Assembly: GCF_900099835.1 (NCBI RefSeq)
Contig: NZ_FNKP01000001.1
Location: forward strand, 2,356,001-2,420,000
Origin: Paraburkholderia fungorum
GTDB taxonomy: Bacteria > Pseudomonadota > Gammaproteobacteria > Burkholderiales > Burkholderiaceae
Direction: 5' to 3'
Length of the DNA stretch: 64,000 bases
Each line of letters opens with the position of its first letter. The stretch's first letter is position 1. A model generated the notes under the pieces. That model was given only the letters and a program-made list of their open reading frames with translations, ran no database searches and was not told the origin of the DNA. The translations under genes were made by a program, and so were the position numbers. Below are positions 32,144 to 45,200 of this stretch, piece by piece.

Positions 32144-32173
32144 ATTATAGCACGTGACTATCGGCCGACTCAA
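32144..32173 (-). promoter_or_regulatory. rpsB promoter
   Basis: On the minus strand: TTGAGT (32173-32168), an 18-base spacer, then a perfect TATAAT (32149-32144). It points to rpsB. The remaining 260 bases up to map (32174-32436) show nothing further that I can support, apart from being the likely site of the map promoter. Confidence 0.7.
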
Positions 32174-32436
32174 CCTGCCCCGGTTGTCCGTTTTGCCACC
32201 GCCGGGTTGCACCACAGACTCGCAGATCTAATAGTGTGTCGGGCAGATGTCGCGCGCATGAATCCGGCATAGCGCCGACGCGATATGGCGCAACCAGGAC
32301 AAAGCGTGCCGCCGCGCCCGCGCAGCGATCTCACCGGAAAGCAGCCTGCAAAACGCGCCAACCCCGGCGCAAAAGCCTGCGGCAGCCGGAATATGGTGCG
32401 ATAATCATGCAATAACTTGCATTTCAGGCCCGACTT

Positions 32437-33246
32437 ATGGCTATTACGCTCAAAAACGAACACGATATCGCGCAGATGCGCGTCGCCTGCAAACTCGCGA
32501 GCGAAGTGCTCGACTACATCACGCCGTTCGTCAAGGCCGGCGTCACGACCGGCGAACTCGACCGCCTGTGTCACGAATACATGCTGAAGGAACAGGGCAC
32601 CGTGCCCGCGCCGCTGAATTATCAGCCGCCCGGCTACCCGCCGTATCCGAAAGCCACCTGCATTTCCGTCAACGACGTGATCTGCCATGGCATTCCCGGC
32701 GAAAAAACGCTAAAAAACGGCGATGCGCTGAATATCGACATCACCGTCATTAAAGAAGGCTATTTCGGCGACACGAGCCGGATGTTTATCGTCGGCGAAG
32801 GGTCGATTCTGGCTAAACGGCTGGTTCAGACCACCTTCGAATGCATGTGGCTGGGTATCGATCAGGTGCGTCCCGGCGCGCATCTCGGCGACATCGGCTA
32901 TGCGATCCAGAAGCATGCCGAAGCCCAAGGCTATAGCGTCGTGCGCGAATATTGCGGCCATGGCATCGGCACGGTCTTTCATGAAGACCCGCAAATTCTG
33001 CACTACGGCCGTCCCGGCACCGGTTTTGAGCTTCAGGCCGGCATGATCTTCACGATCGAACCGATGATCAACGCCGGCCGGCGCGACATCCGCACCATGC
33101 CCGACCAGTGGACCGTCAAGACGAAGGACCGCAGCCTGTCGGCGCAATGGGAACATACCGTGCTCGTCACGGAAACCGGTTATGACGTGCTAACCGTTTC
33201 CGCCGGCACGCCTGCGCGTCCGCCGCTCGTCGCGGCTACCGCCTGA
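32437..33246 (+). CDS. map: Methionine aminopeptidase type I
   Basis: Map removes the initiator Met from new proteins. The 269-residue protein has the pita-bread fold with all five metal ligands in recognisable motifs: [19 protein letters not shown] (two Asp), EYCGHGIG (His), FTIEPMI (Glu) and QWEHTVLV (Glu). Length matches the type I enzyme. It is divergent from rpsB and is followed 37 bases later by glnD. Confidence 0.97.
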   Translation: MAITLKNEHDIAQMRVACKLASEVLDYITPFVKAGVTTGELDRLCHEYMLKEQGTVPAPLNYQPPGYPPYPKATCISVNDVICHGIPGEKTLKNGDALNIDITVIKEGYFGDTSRMFIVGEGSILAKRLVQTTFECMWLGIDQVRPGAHLGDIGYAIQKHAEAQGYSVVREYCGHGIGTVFHEDPQILHYGRPGTGFELQAGMIFTIEPMINAGRRDIRTMPDQWTVKTKDRSLSAQWEHTVLVTETGYDVLTVSAGTPARPPLVAATA

Positions 33247-33283
33247 CCGTCCCCCGACCCACCGTCTGCCGACCCGCCTGCCA

Positions 33284-35863
33284 ATGAGTAGTGTTCCAGC
33301 CGTCGCCCAATCCCATGCCACGTCGCTCAAGGCGGACTACAAAGTGGCCAAAGCCCAATTGCTGGAACGCTTCAAAACCGCCACCAACGTCGATGCGTTG
33401 ATGGCGGCATTGGCCCGCGCCACTGACGATTCCCTGCGCGCCGCCTGGGATACCTGCGAGCTGCCGGGAGAGTTGGCGCTGCTGGCTGTCGGCGGCTACG
33501 GGCGAGGCGAACTCGCGCCGCATTCCGACATCGACATTCTGGTCTTGCTGCCCGACGCACCGCTTGAACATCTGGAAGCGCGCGTCGAGCGCTTTATCAG
33601 CCTCGCGTGGGATCTGGGGCTGGAACTAGGCAGCAGCGTGCGCAGCGTGTCGCAATGCCTCGAAGAATCGGCCAACGACGTCACAGTGCGCACCGCGATG
33701 CTCGAGGCAAGGCGCATAACCGGCAGTGCCACACTGTTCGCCGACTTCGCGCGGCGCTATCGCGAAGCGCTCGATCCGAAGGCGTTTTTCCAGGCGAAGG
33801 TGCTGGAAATGCGTCAGCGTCACGCGAAATTTCAGGACACGCCCTACTCGCTCGAACCCAACGTCAAGGAAAGCCCCGGCGGCCTGCGCGACCTTCAGCT
33901 GATTCTCTGGATCACCCAGGCGGCAGAATTTGGCAGCAGTTGGCGCGAACTCGAAGCGCGCGGGCTGATTACCGAGCGCGAAGCGGGCGAATTGCGCCGC
34001 AATGAGAGTTTTCTGAAGACGCTGCGAGCGCGACTGCATGTGACCGCCGGACGTCGGCAGGACATTCTGGTGTTCGATCTGCAAACGCCGGTGGCCGAAA
34101 GTTTCGGCTACAAGCCGACCGCCACCAAGCGCGCGAGCGAACAGCTGATGCGCCGCTATTACTGGGCTGCCAAAGCCGTCACGCAACTCGCGACGATTCT
34201 GATCCAGAACATCGAAGCGCAACTGTTTCCCAACACCAGCGGCATTACGCGCGTGCTATCGGATCGTTTCGTCGAGAAACAGGGCATGCTCGAAATCGCC
34301 GACGACGACGTGTTCCAGCGCGAGCCGAACGCGATCCTCGAAGCATTCCTGCTGTACGAGCAGACGCCCGGTGTGAAAGGGCTGTCGGCGCGCACGCTGC
34401 GCGCGATCTACAACGCGCGCGACGTGATGGACCAGCACTGGCGCCGCGATCCGGAAAACCGGCGTCTCTTCATGGATATCCTGAAGCAGCCGGCCGGCAT
34501 CACGCATGCGCTGCGCCTGATGAACCAGACGAGCGTTCTCGGACGCTATCTGCTGAATTTCCGACGAATTGTCGGACAGATGCAGCACGATCTGTATCAC
34601 GTGTACACGGTTGACCAGCATATTCTGATGGTGCTGCGCAACCTGCGGCGGTTTGCAGTTGCCGAGCACGCGCACGAATATCCGTTCTGCAGCCAGTTGA
34701 TCGTCAATTTCGACCGCCCGTGGGTGCTTTACGTGGCGGCGCTGTTCCACGATATCGCCAAGGGGCGTGGCGGCGACCATTCCACACTCGGCATGGCCGA
34801 CGCGCGGCGCTTCTGCCGTCAGCATGGCATCGAGGGCGAAGACGCCGACCTGGTCGTGTGGCTGGTACAGCAGCATCTGACCATGAGCCAGGTCGCACAG
34901 AAGCAGGACACCAGCGACCCGGAAGTCATCAAGCGCTTTGCCGAGCTGGTCGGCACCGAGCGGCGCCTCACCGCGCTTTACCTGCTGACGGTGGCCGACA
35001 TTCGCGGCACCAGCCCGAAAGTCTGGAATACGTGGAAAGGCAAGCTGCTCGAAGACCTCTATCGCGCAACGCTCGCCGTTCTCGGCGGCGCACGGCCCGA
35101 CGAGCATTCCGAGCTGAAATCCCGCAAGGAAGAGGCGCTCGCGCTGCTGCGTCTCGAAACCGTGCCGGACGGCGCGCAAAAGGCGCTGTGGGACAAGCTG
35201 GACGTCGGCTATTTTCTGCGCCACGACGCGGCGGATATCGCGTGGCAAACCCGCGTGCTGTCCCGCCATGTCGAAACGCCGACGCCGATCGTGCGCGCCC
35301 GTCCTTCGCCGATCGGCGAAGCGCTTCAGGTGCTGGTGTACGTGAAAGATCAGCCCGATCTGTTCGCGGGCATTTGCGCATACTTCGACCGCAGCGGCCT
35401 GTCGGTACTGGATGCGCGGGTCAGCACGACCCGTCACGGTTATGCGCTCGATAATTTCCTCGTCGCGCATACTGAAGAAGACGTGCATTATCGGGATATT
35501 GCCAATCTGGTCGAACAGGAACTGACCGCACGCCTCACCGGCGACGGCACCCTACTGCCGGGTCCGTCGAAAGGCCGGTTGTCGCGGCTGTCGCGGACCT
35601 TCCCTGTTACCCCGCGCGTCGATCTTCGAGCCGACGAGCGCGGCCAATACTACATCCTGTCCGTGTCGGCGAACGACCGGCCAGGCCTTCTTTATTCGAT
35701 CGCGCGCGTGCTGGCCGAGCACCGGGTCGGCGTCGCTTCGGCGCGGATCAATACGCTCGGCGAACGCGTCGAAGACGTGTTCCTGCTGGAAGGACGCGGT
35801 CTGTCGGACAACCGCCTGCAAATTCAGGTCGAGACCGAACTGCTGCGCGCGATTGCAGTGTGA
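33284..35863 (+). CDS. glnD: Bifunctional uridylyltransferase/uridylyl-removing enzyme
   Basis: GlnD senses glutamine and attaches or removes UMP on PII proteins, setting nitrogen control. The 859-residue protein has the nucleotidyltransferase motif [20 protein letters not shown] near residues 66-86. The HD hydrolase domain has [18 protein letters not shown] in the middle. Two ACT domains lie in the last 190 residues ([40 protein letters not shown]). All parts are intact. It follows map and ends six bases before the pseudouridine synthase gene. Confidence 0.97.
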   Translation: MSSVPAVAQSHATSLKADYKVAKAQLLERFKTATNVDALMAALARATDDSLRAAWDTCELPGELALLAVGGYGRGELAPHSDIDILVLLPDAPLEHLEARVERFISLAWDLGLELGSSVRSVSQCLEESANDVTVRTAMLEARRITGSATLFADFARRYREALDPKAFFQAKVLEMRQRHAKFQDTPYSLEPNVKESPGGLRDLQLILWITQAAEFGSSWRELEARGLITEREAGELRRNESFLKTLRARLHVTAGRRQDILVFDLQTPVAESFGYKPTATKRASEQLMRRYYWAAKAVTQLATILIQNIEAQLFPNTSGITRVLSDRFVEKQGMLEIADDDVFQREPNAILEAFLLYEQTPGVKGLSARTLRAIYNARDVMDQHWRRDPENRRLFMDILKQPAGITHALRLMNQTSVLGRYLLNFRRIVGQMQHDLYHVYTVDQHILMVLRNLRRFAVAEHAHEYPFCSQLIVNFDRPWVLYVAALFHDIAKGRGGDHSTLGMADARRFCRQHGIEGEDADLVVWLVQQHLTMSQVAQKQDTSDPEVIKRFAELVGTERRLTALYLLTVADIRGTSPKVWNTWKGKLLEDLYRATLAVLGGARPDEHSELKSRKEEALALLRLETVPDGAQKALWDKLDVGYFLRHDAADIAWQTRVLSRHVETPTPIVRARPSPIGEALQVLVYVKDQPDLFAGICAYFDRSGLSVLDARVSTTRHGYALDNFLVAHTEEDVHYRDIANLVEQELTARLTGDGTLLPGPSKGRLSRLSRTFPVTPRVDLRADERGQYYILSVSANDRPGLLYSIARVLAEHRVGVASARINTLGERVEDVFLLEGRGLSDNRLQIQVETELLRAIAV

Positions 35864-35869
35864 GATTTC

Positions 35870-37942
35870 ATGCGAGTCAAATTAACAGCCAAGCACCCGC
35901 GGCCGGCTTCGTCCGAACGCGCCCCTGTCCGTACCGGTACCACGTCGGGGCGTAAGCCGACGCGTCCGGCGGGACCCAAGCCGTCCGCGGCGGGTTTTAG
36001 CGGGGCGCGGGACGAAGGCGCTGGCGCTACGGCTGGTGGTGGTAAGCGGCCAGCGGGTAAGCCGGCCGGTGCCGGTCCGCGCGCGCCGCGTGCCGAAGGA
36101 TCGTTTTCGCGCGAGCGGGATTCGGGCGCGCCCCGACGTGCGCCGTCGGATAGGCCGCCGCGGCGGGAAGGGGCTGCGGGCGATCGCGGTCCGCGTCGCG
36201 ATGATGGCGAGCGGGCGCCGCGTAGTTTTGGTGACCGCCCGCCGCGTCGTGATGACGGCGATCGTGGTCCGCGTCGTGACGCTGGGGATCGTTCCGAGCG
36301 AGCGCCACGCCGCTTCGAAGGTGGTGCAGATCGTAGCGAGCGCGCTCCGCGTAGCTTTGGTGACCGTCCGCCGCGTCGCGACGAGGGCGACCGTGGTCCG
36401 CGCCGTGACGCTGGGGATCGCACCGAACGCGCTCCGCGCAGCTTCGGCGACCGTCCGCCGCGTCGTGATGAAGGTGATCGTGGTCCGCGTCGTGACTCCG
36501 GTGATCGCACCGACCGGGCTCCGCGCAGCTTCGGTGACCGTCCGCCGCGTCGCGATGAAGGTGATCGTGGTCCGCGCCGTGACTTCGGTGATCGCACCGA
36601 GCGCGCTCCGCGCAGCTTCGGTGACCGTCCGCCGCGTCGTGATGACGACCGCGGTCCGCGCCGTGACTCCGGTGATCGCACCGAACGCGCTCCGCGTAGC
36701 TTCGGCGACCGCCCGCCCCGTCGTGATGACGGCGATCGTGGTCCGCGTCGTGACTCCGGTGATCGCACCGAACGCGCACCCCGCCGTTTCGAAGGCAGTA
36801 GCGAGCGCGCTCCGCGTCGTGACGACGGCGAACGTCGCCCGTTCAGCGGCCCGCGCACGGGCGATGGCCGTCCGTCCGAAGGCGGTCCGCGCGGCGGCGA
36901 TCGCCCCCGTTTCGGCAACGACCGCGGTGCCTCGCAGGATCGCCGTGGCAGCGAAAGCGCGCCGCGCCGCTTCGAAGGCGAACGCGGTTCGTCCGAGCGT
37001 GGCGAACGCCCTGCCCGCAGCTTCGACAAATCGTTGCCGTCCGCGACGCGCCGTTTCGGCGACGACCGTCCGGCACGAGCCGACAAACCGCGCGGCCCGT
37101 CACCCGCTGCCCGTACCGAACGCAGTGTCGCTGACGACAACGACGCCGCACCGCGCACGCCGCGTCGCGATTATGAAGACGCGCCGGGCATGCTGCGTCT
37201 GTCGAAACTGATGTCGGAACTCGGCCTTTGCTCACGCCGCGAAGCCGACGAGTGGATCGAGAAAGGCTGGGTAATGGTGGACGGCGAAGTCGTCGACACG
37301 CTCGGCACCAAGGTTCGCCCGGACCAGCGCATCGAGATCGATCCCGCCGCCGAAGCCGCGCAGGCGAGCCAGGTGACGGTGCTGATTCACAAGCCGGTCG
37401 GACTCGTATCCGGCCAGGCGGAAGATGGCTATCAGCCGGCGATCACGCTGGTTACGCCGGAGAATCGCTGGGAAGGCGACCATTCCGAGATTCGTTTCTC
37501 CGTCGCCCATCTGCGTCAACTCGCGCCGGCCGGCCGTCTGGACATCGACTCGACTGGCCTGCTGGTTTTGACGCAGGACGGGCGTGTCGCCAAGCAGTTG
37601 ATCGGCGGCCATTCGGAGATCGACAAGGAGTATCTGGTGCGCGTGGCTTATGGCGAGCACACGGTCGACGTTGAAAGTCATTTCCCGGCGGAAAGTCTCG
37701 AGTTGCTGTGCCACGGCCTGTCGCTCGATGACCAGCCGCTGAAGCCGGCGCAAGTCAACTGGCAGAACGGCGAGCAGCTTCGTTTCGTGCTGCGCGAAGG
37801 CAAGAAGCGCCAGATTCGCCGGATGTGCGAACTGGTCGGCCTCGAAGTGATCGGCCTGAAGCGCGTGCGGATGGGTCAGGTGATGCTGGGCGCATTGCCG
37901 CCAGGCCAATGGCGCTATCTGTCGGCTGACGAGTCGTTCTGA
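35870..37942 (+). CDS. RluF/RluB-type 23S rRNA pseudouridine synthase with a long Arg-rich repeat extension
   Basis: A 690-residue protein. Residues about 441-490 form an S4 RNA-binding domain (LRLSKLMSELGLCSRREADE). The RsuA-type catalytic domain follows with Asp558 in GRLDIDSTGLLVL, and the end KKRQIRRMCELVGLEVIGLKR resembles RluF. It should convert a uridine of 23S rRNA to pseudouridine; the site is not certain. Residues 1-440 are low-complexity, Arg/Asp/Gly/Pro-rich and surely disordered, with six copies of a 28-29-residue repeat around ERAPRSFGDRPPRRD. Family members are usually about 250-300 residues, so the extension is unusual; such tails tend to bind RNA. The start, six bases after glnD, is the first ATG in frame. 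Confidence 0.88.
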   Translation: MRVKLTAKHPRPASSERAPVRTGTTSGRKPTRPAGPKPSAAGFSGARDEGAGATAGGGKRPAGKPAGAGPRAPRAEGSFSRERDSGAPRRAPSDRPPRREGAAGDRGPRRDDGERAPRSFGDRPPRRDDGDRGPRRDAGDRSERAPRRFEGGADRSERAPRSFGDRPPRRDEGDRGPRRDAGDRTERAPRSFGDRPPRRDEGDRGPRRDSGDRTDRAPRSFGDRPPRRDEGDRGPRRDFGDRTERAPRSFGDRPPRRDDDRGPRRDSGDRTERAPRSFGDRPPRRDDGDRGPRRDSGDRTERAPRRFEGSSERAPRRDDGERRPFSGPRTGDGRPSEGGPRGGDRPRFGNDRGASQDRRGSESAPRRFEGERGSSERGERPARSFDKSLPSATRRFGDDRPARADKPRGPSPAARTERSVADDNDAAPRTPRRDYEDAPGMLRLSKLMSELGLCSRREADEWIEKGWVMVDGEVVDTLGTKVRPDQRIEIDPAAEAAQASQVTVLIHKPVGLVSGQAEDGYQPAITLVTPENRWEGDHSEIRFSVAHLRQLAPAGRLDIDSTGLLVLTQDGRVAKQLIGGHSEIDKEYLVRVAYGEHTVDVESHFPAESLELLCHGLSLDDQPLKPAQVNWQNGEQLRFVLREGKKRQIRRMCELVGLEVIGLKRVRMGQVMLGALPPGQWRYLSADESF
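36209..36797 (+). repeat. Tandem repeats coding for Arg-rich 29-residue units
   Basis: Six imperfect copies begin at protein residues 114, 157, 186, 215, 244 and 272. The period is 87 bases, with one 84-base unit, one longer 129-base gap and a degenerate seventh copy at residue 301. Each unit reads roughly ERAPRSFGDRPPRRD-(E/D)GDRGPRRDSGDRT. Copies are close enough at DNA level that slippage or unequal crossing-over should change copy number between strains. Confidence 0.9.
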
Positions 37943-38018
37943 TCGGGCGCGCCGCGTACGAACCAGGCAGCGGGAGGACGACTTAAGCCGCTCCGCCCCG
38001 CCTGACGATGAGACCAAC

Positions 38019-38048
38019 AAAAAACCCACGCCTTGGCGTGGGTTTTTT
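38019..38048. terminator. Bidirectional terminator between the pseudouridine synthase gene and def
   Basis: A 14-bp stem AAAAAACCCACGCC/GGCGTGGGTTTTTT with a two-base TT turn between the arms (effectively a slightly larger loop once end pairs open). T-runs follow on both strands, serving the convergent pseudouridine synthase (plus) and def (minus) genes. Confidence 0.88.
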
Positions 38049-38070
38049 TAATCGGCAGAAAAGCGCCGCC

Positions 38071-40727
<2,657 letters not shown>

Positions 40728-40818
40728 TTACATCGGCCGAATGGCCAGGTTTCGGGCAGGATTCAACGCGTCTATGATTGCCTTTCTGCTGAAGGCGAAT
40801 GCGGCGTCGAAAACGACA

Positions 40819-40841
40819 ACGGCCGCACATCGTGCGGCCGT
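40819..40841 (-). terminator. Probable terminator between zipA-like gene and ligA
   Basis: A 10-bp perfect stem ACGGCCGCAC/GTGCGGCCGT with a three-base loop, 27 bases after the zipA-like stop. On the minus strand TGTCGTTTTC follows, a modest T-run. The remaining bases to the ligA ATG at 40667 would hold a ligA promoter. Confidence 0.55.
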
Positions 40842-40867
40842 CGAAAGCGTCTGGTAAATACCGGAAT

Positions 40868-42160
40868 TTACTGGCTGAACAGGCGCCGCGTGGCCGGCGA
40901 ACCCGCCGGAATGCCCGCCTGCTCGAGCTTTGCATACAGCGTCATCAATTGCTTTTCGATGGCGAGCAACGCAGTTTCCGGCAACGGCCGGCGGCCATCG
41001 TCGACCACCCTTCCGCCGATCCGCTCCGCCAGCGACTTCGCGTAATCGCACATCAGCCGGAACGGCAGGATGTCTTCGTCGGCAACCGGCACGTCAAGCA
41101 CCAGCGTGATCATCTGGCCGCCCTTGTATGTAAGGTCGTCGCGCAGGAAGTTGGTGTCGCCGAATTGCAGCATGAACACCGGGCTCTGACGCGAATCGAG
41201 CTTGACGAAACGCGTGCCGTCGCGCGAAAGCAGCAAGCCGTCTTGCGACGCCACCGCCTGCACGTAATTGGCCGACCAGGGCGCGCCATCGGAGAGTACG
41301 TTGATCGACAACTGCGCGTCGCATTGCGCAGCGAACGCGTCGAGTTCGCGCGCCATCGCCACCGTTTCAAGCATGTCGGGGAATTCCGGCGACGCATCGA
41401 GCGCGTCGGCGAACTGCTGCACGCCGGTCACGAACTCCGAGAATTCGAGTTCGTTGAGCGCGCCGCTGCGGTTGGCCAACTGAGCGGCCGCGCGCAATTC
41501 TTCATAGCGCGCGCCGTTTTGCAGCAATTCCCACGCGCCGCCTTCGAGCTTGCCTTCAATGTGCACCGGCTTGCTGCCCGCGCGCCGCAGACGCTGCGCG
41601 AGCGGAATTACCTTGTCGCCGGCAACCGGGCCGTTCAAACGGATCGGCACGATGCAATCGATCCGGCGATCGACGATAGCCGGAGGCGCCGACGAAATGG
41701 TAGTAGCGGCAGGCAGAATCGGCTCGACCGGTTCGTCTGCCTGAGGAGCCGCTTCGCCCGCGGCAGAAGCTGTCTCGCCCGGCGCTACGCCTTCAGTCTC
41801 AGTGAACCTTTCCTCTTCCGTATAACCATTCGGCGTGGTCGTCTCCGCCTGGATATCGGCCGGTGTGTCGAGCGGCTCAGCGCCAGCAGAAGCGCCGAAC
41901 GTCGGTTCGACACGCGCCGCGCCCGTTTCCGCCGGCGCATCCGCGCCGACTACCGGCTCACGACGCGTAGTCGGACGCGCCGGTTCGATGAACGGGCTTT
42001 GCTCCTCCTGCTCGTCCCGCGCAAAGCTTTCGGCAGCTTCGGCCGGCATGGGTCGCGGCATCTTGCGACGCACCTTGGCGCCCTGCCACGCGTTGTACAC
42101 AACCACGCCTCCGACCACCACGGCACCCGCGCCGATCAAACCGAGTGTCAACTCGTCCAT
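40868..42160 (-). CDS. ZipA-like cell division protein
   Basis: A 430-residue protein with one N-terminal membrane anchor (LGLIGAGAVVVGGVVVYNA, residues about 5-24). A basic patch and a long acidic, Ala/Pro/Glu-rich linker run to about residue 165. A globular C-terminal domain (from about 170) resembles the FtsZ-binding domain of ZipA (SVQDGLLLSRDGTRF-type region; MITLVLDVPVADE near the end). ZipA tethers FtsZ to the inner membrane. I chose the ATG at 42160 (MDELTLGLIG). The position between smc and ligA, as in E. coli zipA-ligA, supports the call, but similarity to ZipA is moderate. Confidence 0.8.
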   Translation of the reverse strand: MDELTLGLIGAGAVVVGGVVVYNAWQGAKVRRKMPRPMPAEAAESFARDEQEEQSPFIEPARPTTRREPVVGADAPAETGAARVEPTFGASAGAEPLDTPADIQAETTTPNGYTEEERFTETEGVAPGETASAAGEAAPQADEPVEPILPAATTISSAPPAIVDRRIDCIVPIRLNGPVAGDKVIPLAQRLRRAGSKPVHIEGKLEGGAWELLQNGARYEELRAAAQLANRSGALNELEFSEFVTGVQQFADALDASPEFPDMLETVAMARELDAFAAQCDAQLSINVLSDGAPWSANYVQAVASQDGLLLSRDGTRFVKLDSRQSPVFMLQFGDTNFLRDDLTYKGGQMITLVLDVPVADEDILPFRLMCDYAKSLAERIGGRVVDDGRRPLPETALLAIEKQLMTLYAKLEQAGIPAGSPATRRLFSQ

Positions 42161-42271
42161 GCATGCTCCATCAGCAATTCTTTTATCTGCGCGGTTGTAC
42201 GCCCGCTTCACGTGTCGCGCGCCAACCACTCAAGCCGCAGCGCTGAACGCGGACGCCCGCGAAGGCTTAAC

Positions 42272-45200
42272 TCAAACGATATTCTGGGCGAAACCGGCCG
42301 CCGATTCCATGTCCACCGCGACGATCCGCGACACGCCCTGCTCCTGCATGGTCACGCCGATCAACTGTTGCGCCATTTCCATCGCGATCTTGTTATGCGA
42401 AATGAACAGGAACTGGGTTTTGTCCGACATCGCCCGCACGAGGTTCGCGAAACGTTCGGTGTTGGCGTCGTCGAGCGGCGCGTCCACTTCGTCGAGCAGA
42501 CAGAACGGCGCCGGATTCAGCTGGAACATCGCGAACACCAGCGCGGTGGCGGTCAGTGCTTTCTCGCCGCCCGACAGCAGGTGAATCGTCGAATTCTTCT
42601 TGCCCGGAGGTTGCGCCATCACCTGCACGCCGGCATCGAGAATTTCGTCGCCGGTCATGATCAGCTTCGCCTGGCCGCCGCCGAACAGACGCGGGAACAG
42701 TTCGCCGAAATGATGGTTCACCTGGTCGAACGTGCCTTGCAGCAGCGTGCGCGTTTCGGCGTCGATCTTGCGGATCGCGTCTTCGAGCGTTTCGATCGCG
42801 CTGTTCAGGTCGGTCGACTGCGCGTCGAGGAACGTCTTGCGCTCGGTCGCCGCCTTCAGTTCGTCGAGCGCGGCCATGTTGACCGGACCCAGCGCGGTAA
42901 TCGCGTTGTTGATGCGCGTGACTTCGCCCTGCAGGTACGACGGCTTCATGTCCGGCGTGAGCTTGGCCTGCAATTCGGCCTCGTCGACACCCGCTGCCGC
43001 GAGTTGTTCGATGAACTGCTCGCCGTTCAGCCGCGCCGCCTGCTCCTTCAACTGCAATTCGTTGATGCGGTCGCGCAGCGGCTGCAACGCACGCTCGGCG
43101 GTGAGGCGGGTTTCGTCGGCGGCACGCAGTTTGGCGGTCAGATCGTCCAGTTCCAGACGCGCGGCGTGCAGTGCTTCTTCCTTGACCGAACGGATGTCGA
43201 GCGCGTCCTGCAAGCCCGTGTGAGCCGTTTGTTCGTTGATCGTTTCCAGTTCGGCGCGGGCGTCTTCGAGCGACGCCTCGACCCGCTCGCGCTGCTCTTG
43301 CGCGACCTGAATGCTGCGCTTCAATTCGTCGATGCGGTTCGCCATGTTGCGCGCGGCGAAGCGTGCATCGGTCGCGTTGCGATCGAGATCGCGCGCCTGG
43401 CCGCGAGCGGTGGTAAGGCTTTCGTCGAGTGCTTCGAAGGCCAGCTGGTGGTCTTCGAAACGCGCCTGCAATTCGGCGAGTTCGGAATCATGCCGCTCGA
43501 AATTGGCTTCCGACTCCGCGCGCATGGCCCGCTGTTCTTCGACCTGCGCGGTGATTTCTTCGAGTTCCTCGCGAATCTGCGTGCTGCGCTGCGTGTAACG
43601 CTCGTGCGCCTGCGTGAGCTTGAGCACGTCCATCTGCAACGCGTGCACGCGTTGCGTGGCGCGCTCGGACTGTTGACGCACATCGGTCAGCGCCTGCGCA
43701 GCCTGCGTGTGCGCGGCTTCGGCGCGGATCGCGGCGGCCTTCGCTTCATCGGCAAGCAACGCTTGGGCGCGCACCTGGCGACCGAGATTTTCGATTTCCT
43801 GCTGACGGGCCAGCATGCCGGCCTGTTCGGAGTCGGCTGCATACAACTGAACGCCGACGCGCGTCACCACGTGTCCCGCCTTCACGACGAACGAGCCGCC
43901 TTCCGGCAACTGCGTGCGCAGGCTGAGCGCCTGCTGCAGGTCGTCGGCGACGAACGCGAGGCCGAGCCAGTCGTTCAATACCGCGCGAATGCCGGCGTCG
44001 TCGATACGCACCAGAGACAGCAGCGGCCGTAGCGCGGCCGGTGCCGCGACCGGCTGACCGGCTGCGGGCGGGGCGTAGAACGCGAGCTTGGCGGGCGGCG
44101 CGTCGGTGGCGAAAGCCTTGACCCAGTCGAGATTCGACACTTCCAGCGCGGCGAGACGCTCGCGCAGCACGGCTTCAAGCGCGTTTTCCCACCCGGCTTC
44201 GACGTGCAGTTTCTTCCACAGACGTGGCAGGCTGCCAAGCTCGTGCTTTTCGAGCCACGGCTGAATCTTGCCTTCGGTCTGGACGTTTTCCTGCAACTGC
44301 TTGAGCGCGGCAAGACGTGCGTCGAGCTGATGAATCTGCGCGCTTTCGGCCTGCACGCGCTCCTGCGCGGCGCGGCGTTCGCCGTCCAGACGCGGCAGCG
44401 TTTCCTGCGCGTCGGCGAGACGGGCTTGCGCGTCGTGCAGAATCTCTTCGTGCTCGGCGAGTTGCATGCGCAAGTCTTCGAGTTGCGCTTCGTCGGGGGC
44501 GTCGAGTCCGCCCGCTTCCGACTTCAGCCGCTCGTGACGTTGCTGCAACTGCTGCAATTGCTGATCGGCATTACGTTGATGCGCGGCTTCGAGTTTCAGC
44601 GCCTGTTCGGTCTGCGCGATGCCGCCGCGCTCCGCGTTCAGTTCGGTCTGCGCGTCGCGCCAGCGCGCTTCGAGCGCAGGCATCGCATCGTGCTTCGCGG
44701 CGGCTTCGTCTTCGGCGAGCGCGGCTTTTTCCTCGGCGACGGCGAGTTGCTCCTCGGCGTCTTCGATATCGCCTTGCGCCTTTTCGGCCTGCGACTGCCA
44801 CTGCTCGCGCTGCGCGGTTAGCGCCGCGATCTGGGCCTGCGCGCGGTTACGCGATTCGACGATGAACTTGATCTCGGCTTCGAGCCGGCTGACTTCCGCG
44901 TTCGCTTCGTACAGCGCGCCTTGCGCGCCCTGCATCGCGTCGCTGGCGGAATAGTGCGCGACGCGCAGCGTTTCGAGTTGCGCCTCGACTTCACGCAGCT
45001 TCGCGGTATGCGCTTCGAGATCGATCTGGGCCTGTTCGATTGCGCGTTGCTGGCGCTGCTGCTCGCCGCCGGCTTCGTTCTTGCGCAACAGCCACAACAG
45101 ACGCTGCTTCTCTTCGCCGTCCGTCTGCAGTTCCTTGTAGCGCGTGGCGACGACCGCCTGCGCTTCCAGCTTCTCGAGATTCGCACTCAGCTCGCGGACG

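Noticed and set aside
36209..36797. CRISPR-like regular repeats
   Set aside because: The repeats are contiguous in-frame coding units of 84-87 bases without unique spacers, so they are protein repeats.
35824..37158. Minus-strand frame coding an Arg/Ser-rich, SR-protein-like sequence of 444 residues
   Set aside because: It mirrors the Arg-rich tandem repeats of the pseudouridine synthase on the plus strand; its apparent SR repeats are a by-product of that repeat. There is no ribosome site.
40799..44032. Plus-strand frame of 1077 codons opposite smc and the zipA-like gene
   Set aside because: It crosses two minus-strand genes with clear domains and intergenic DNA between them; composition is typical of an antisense shadow.
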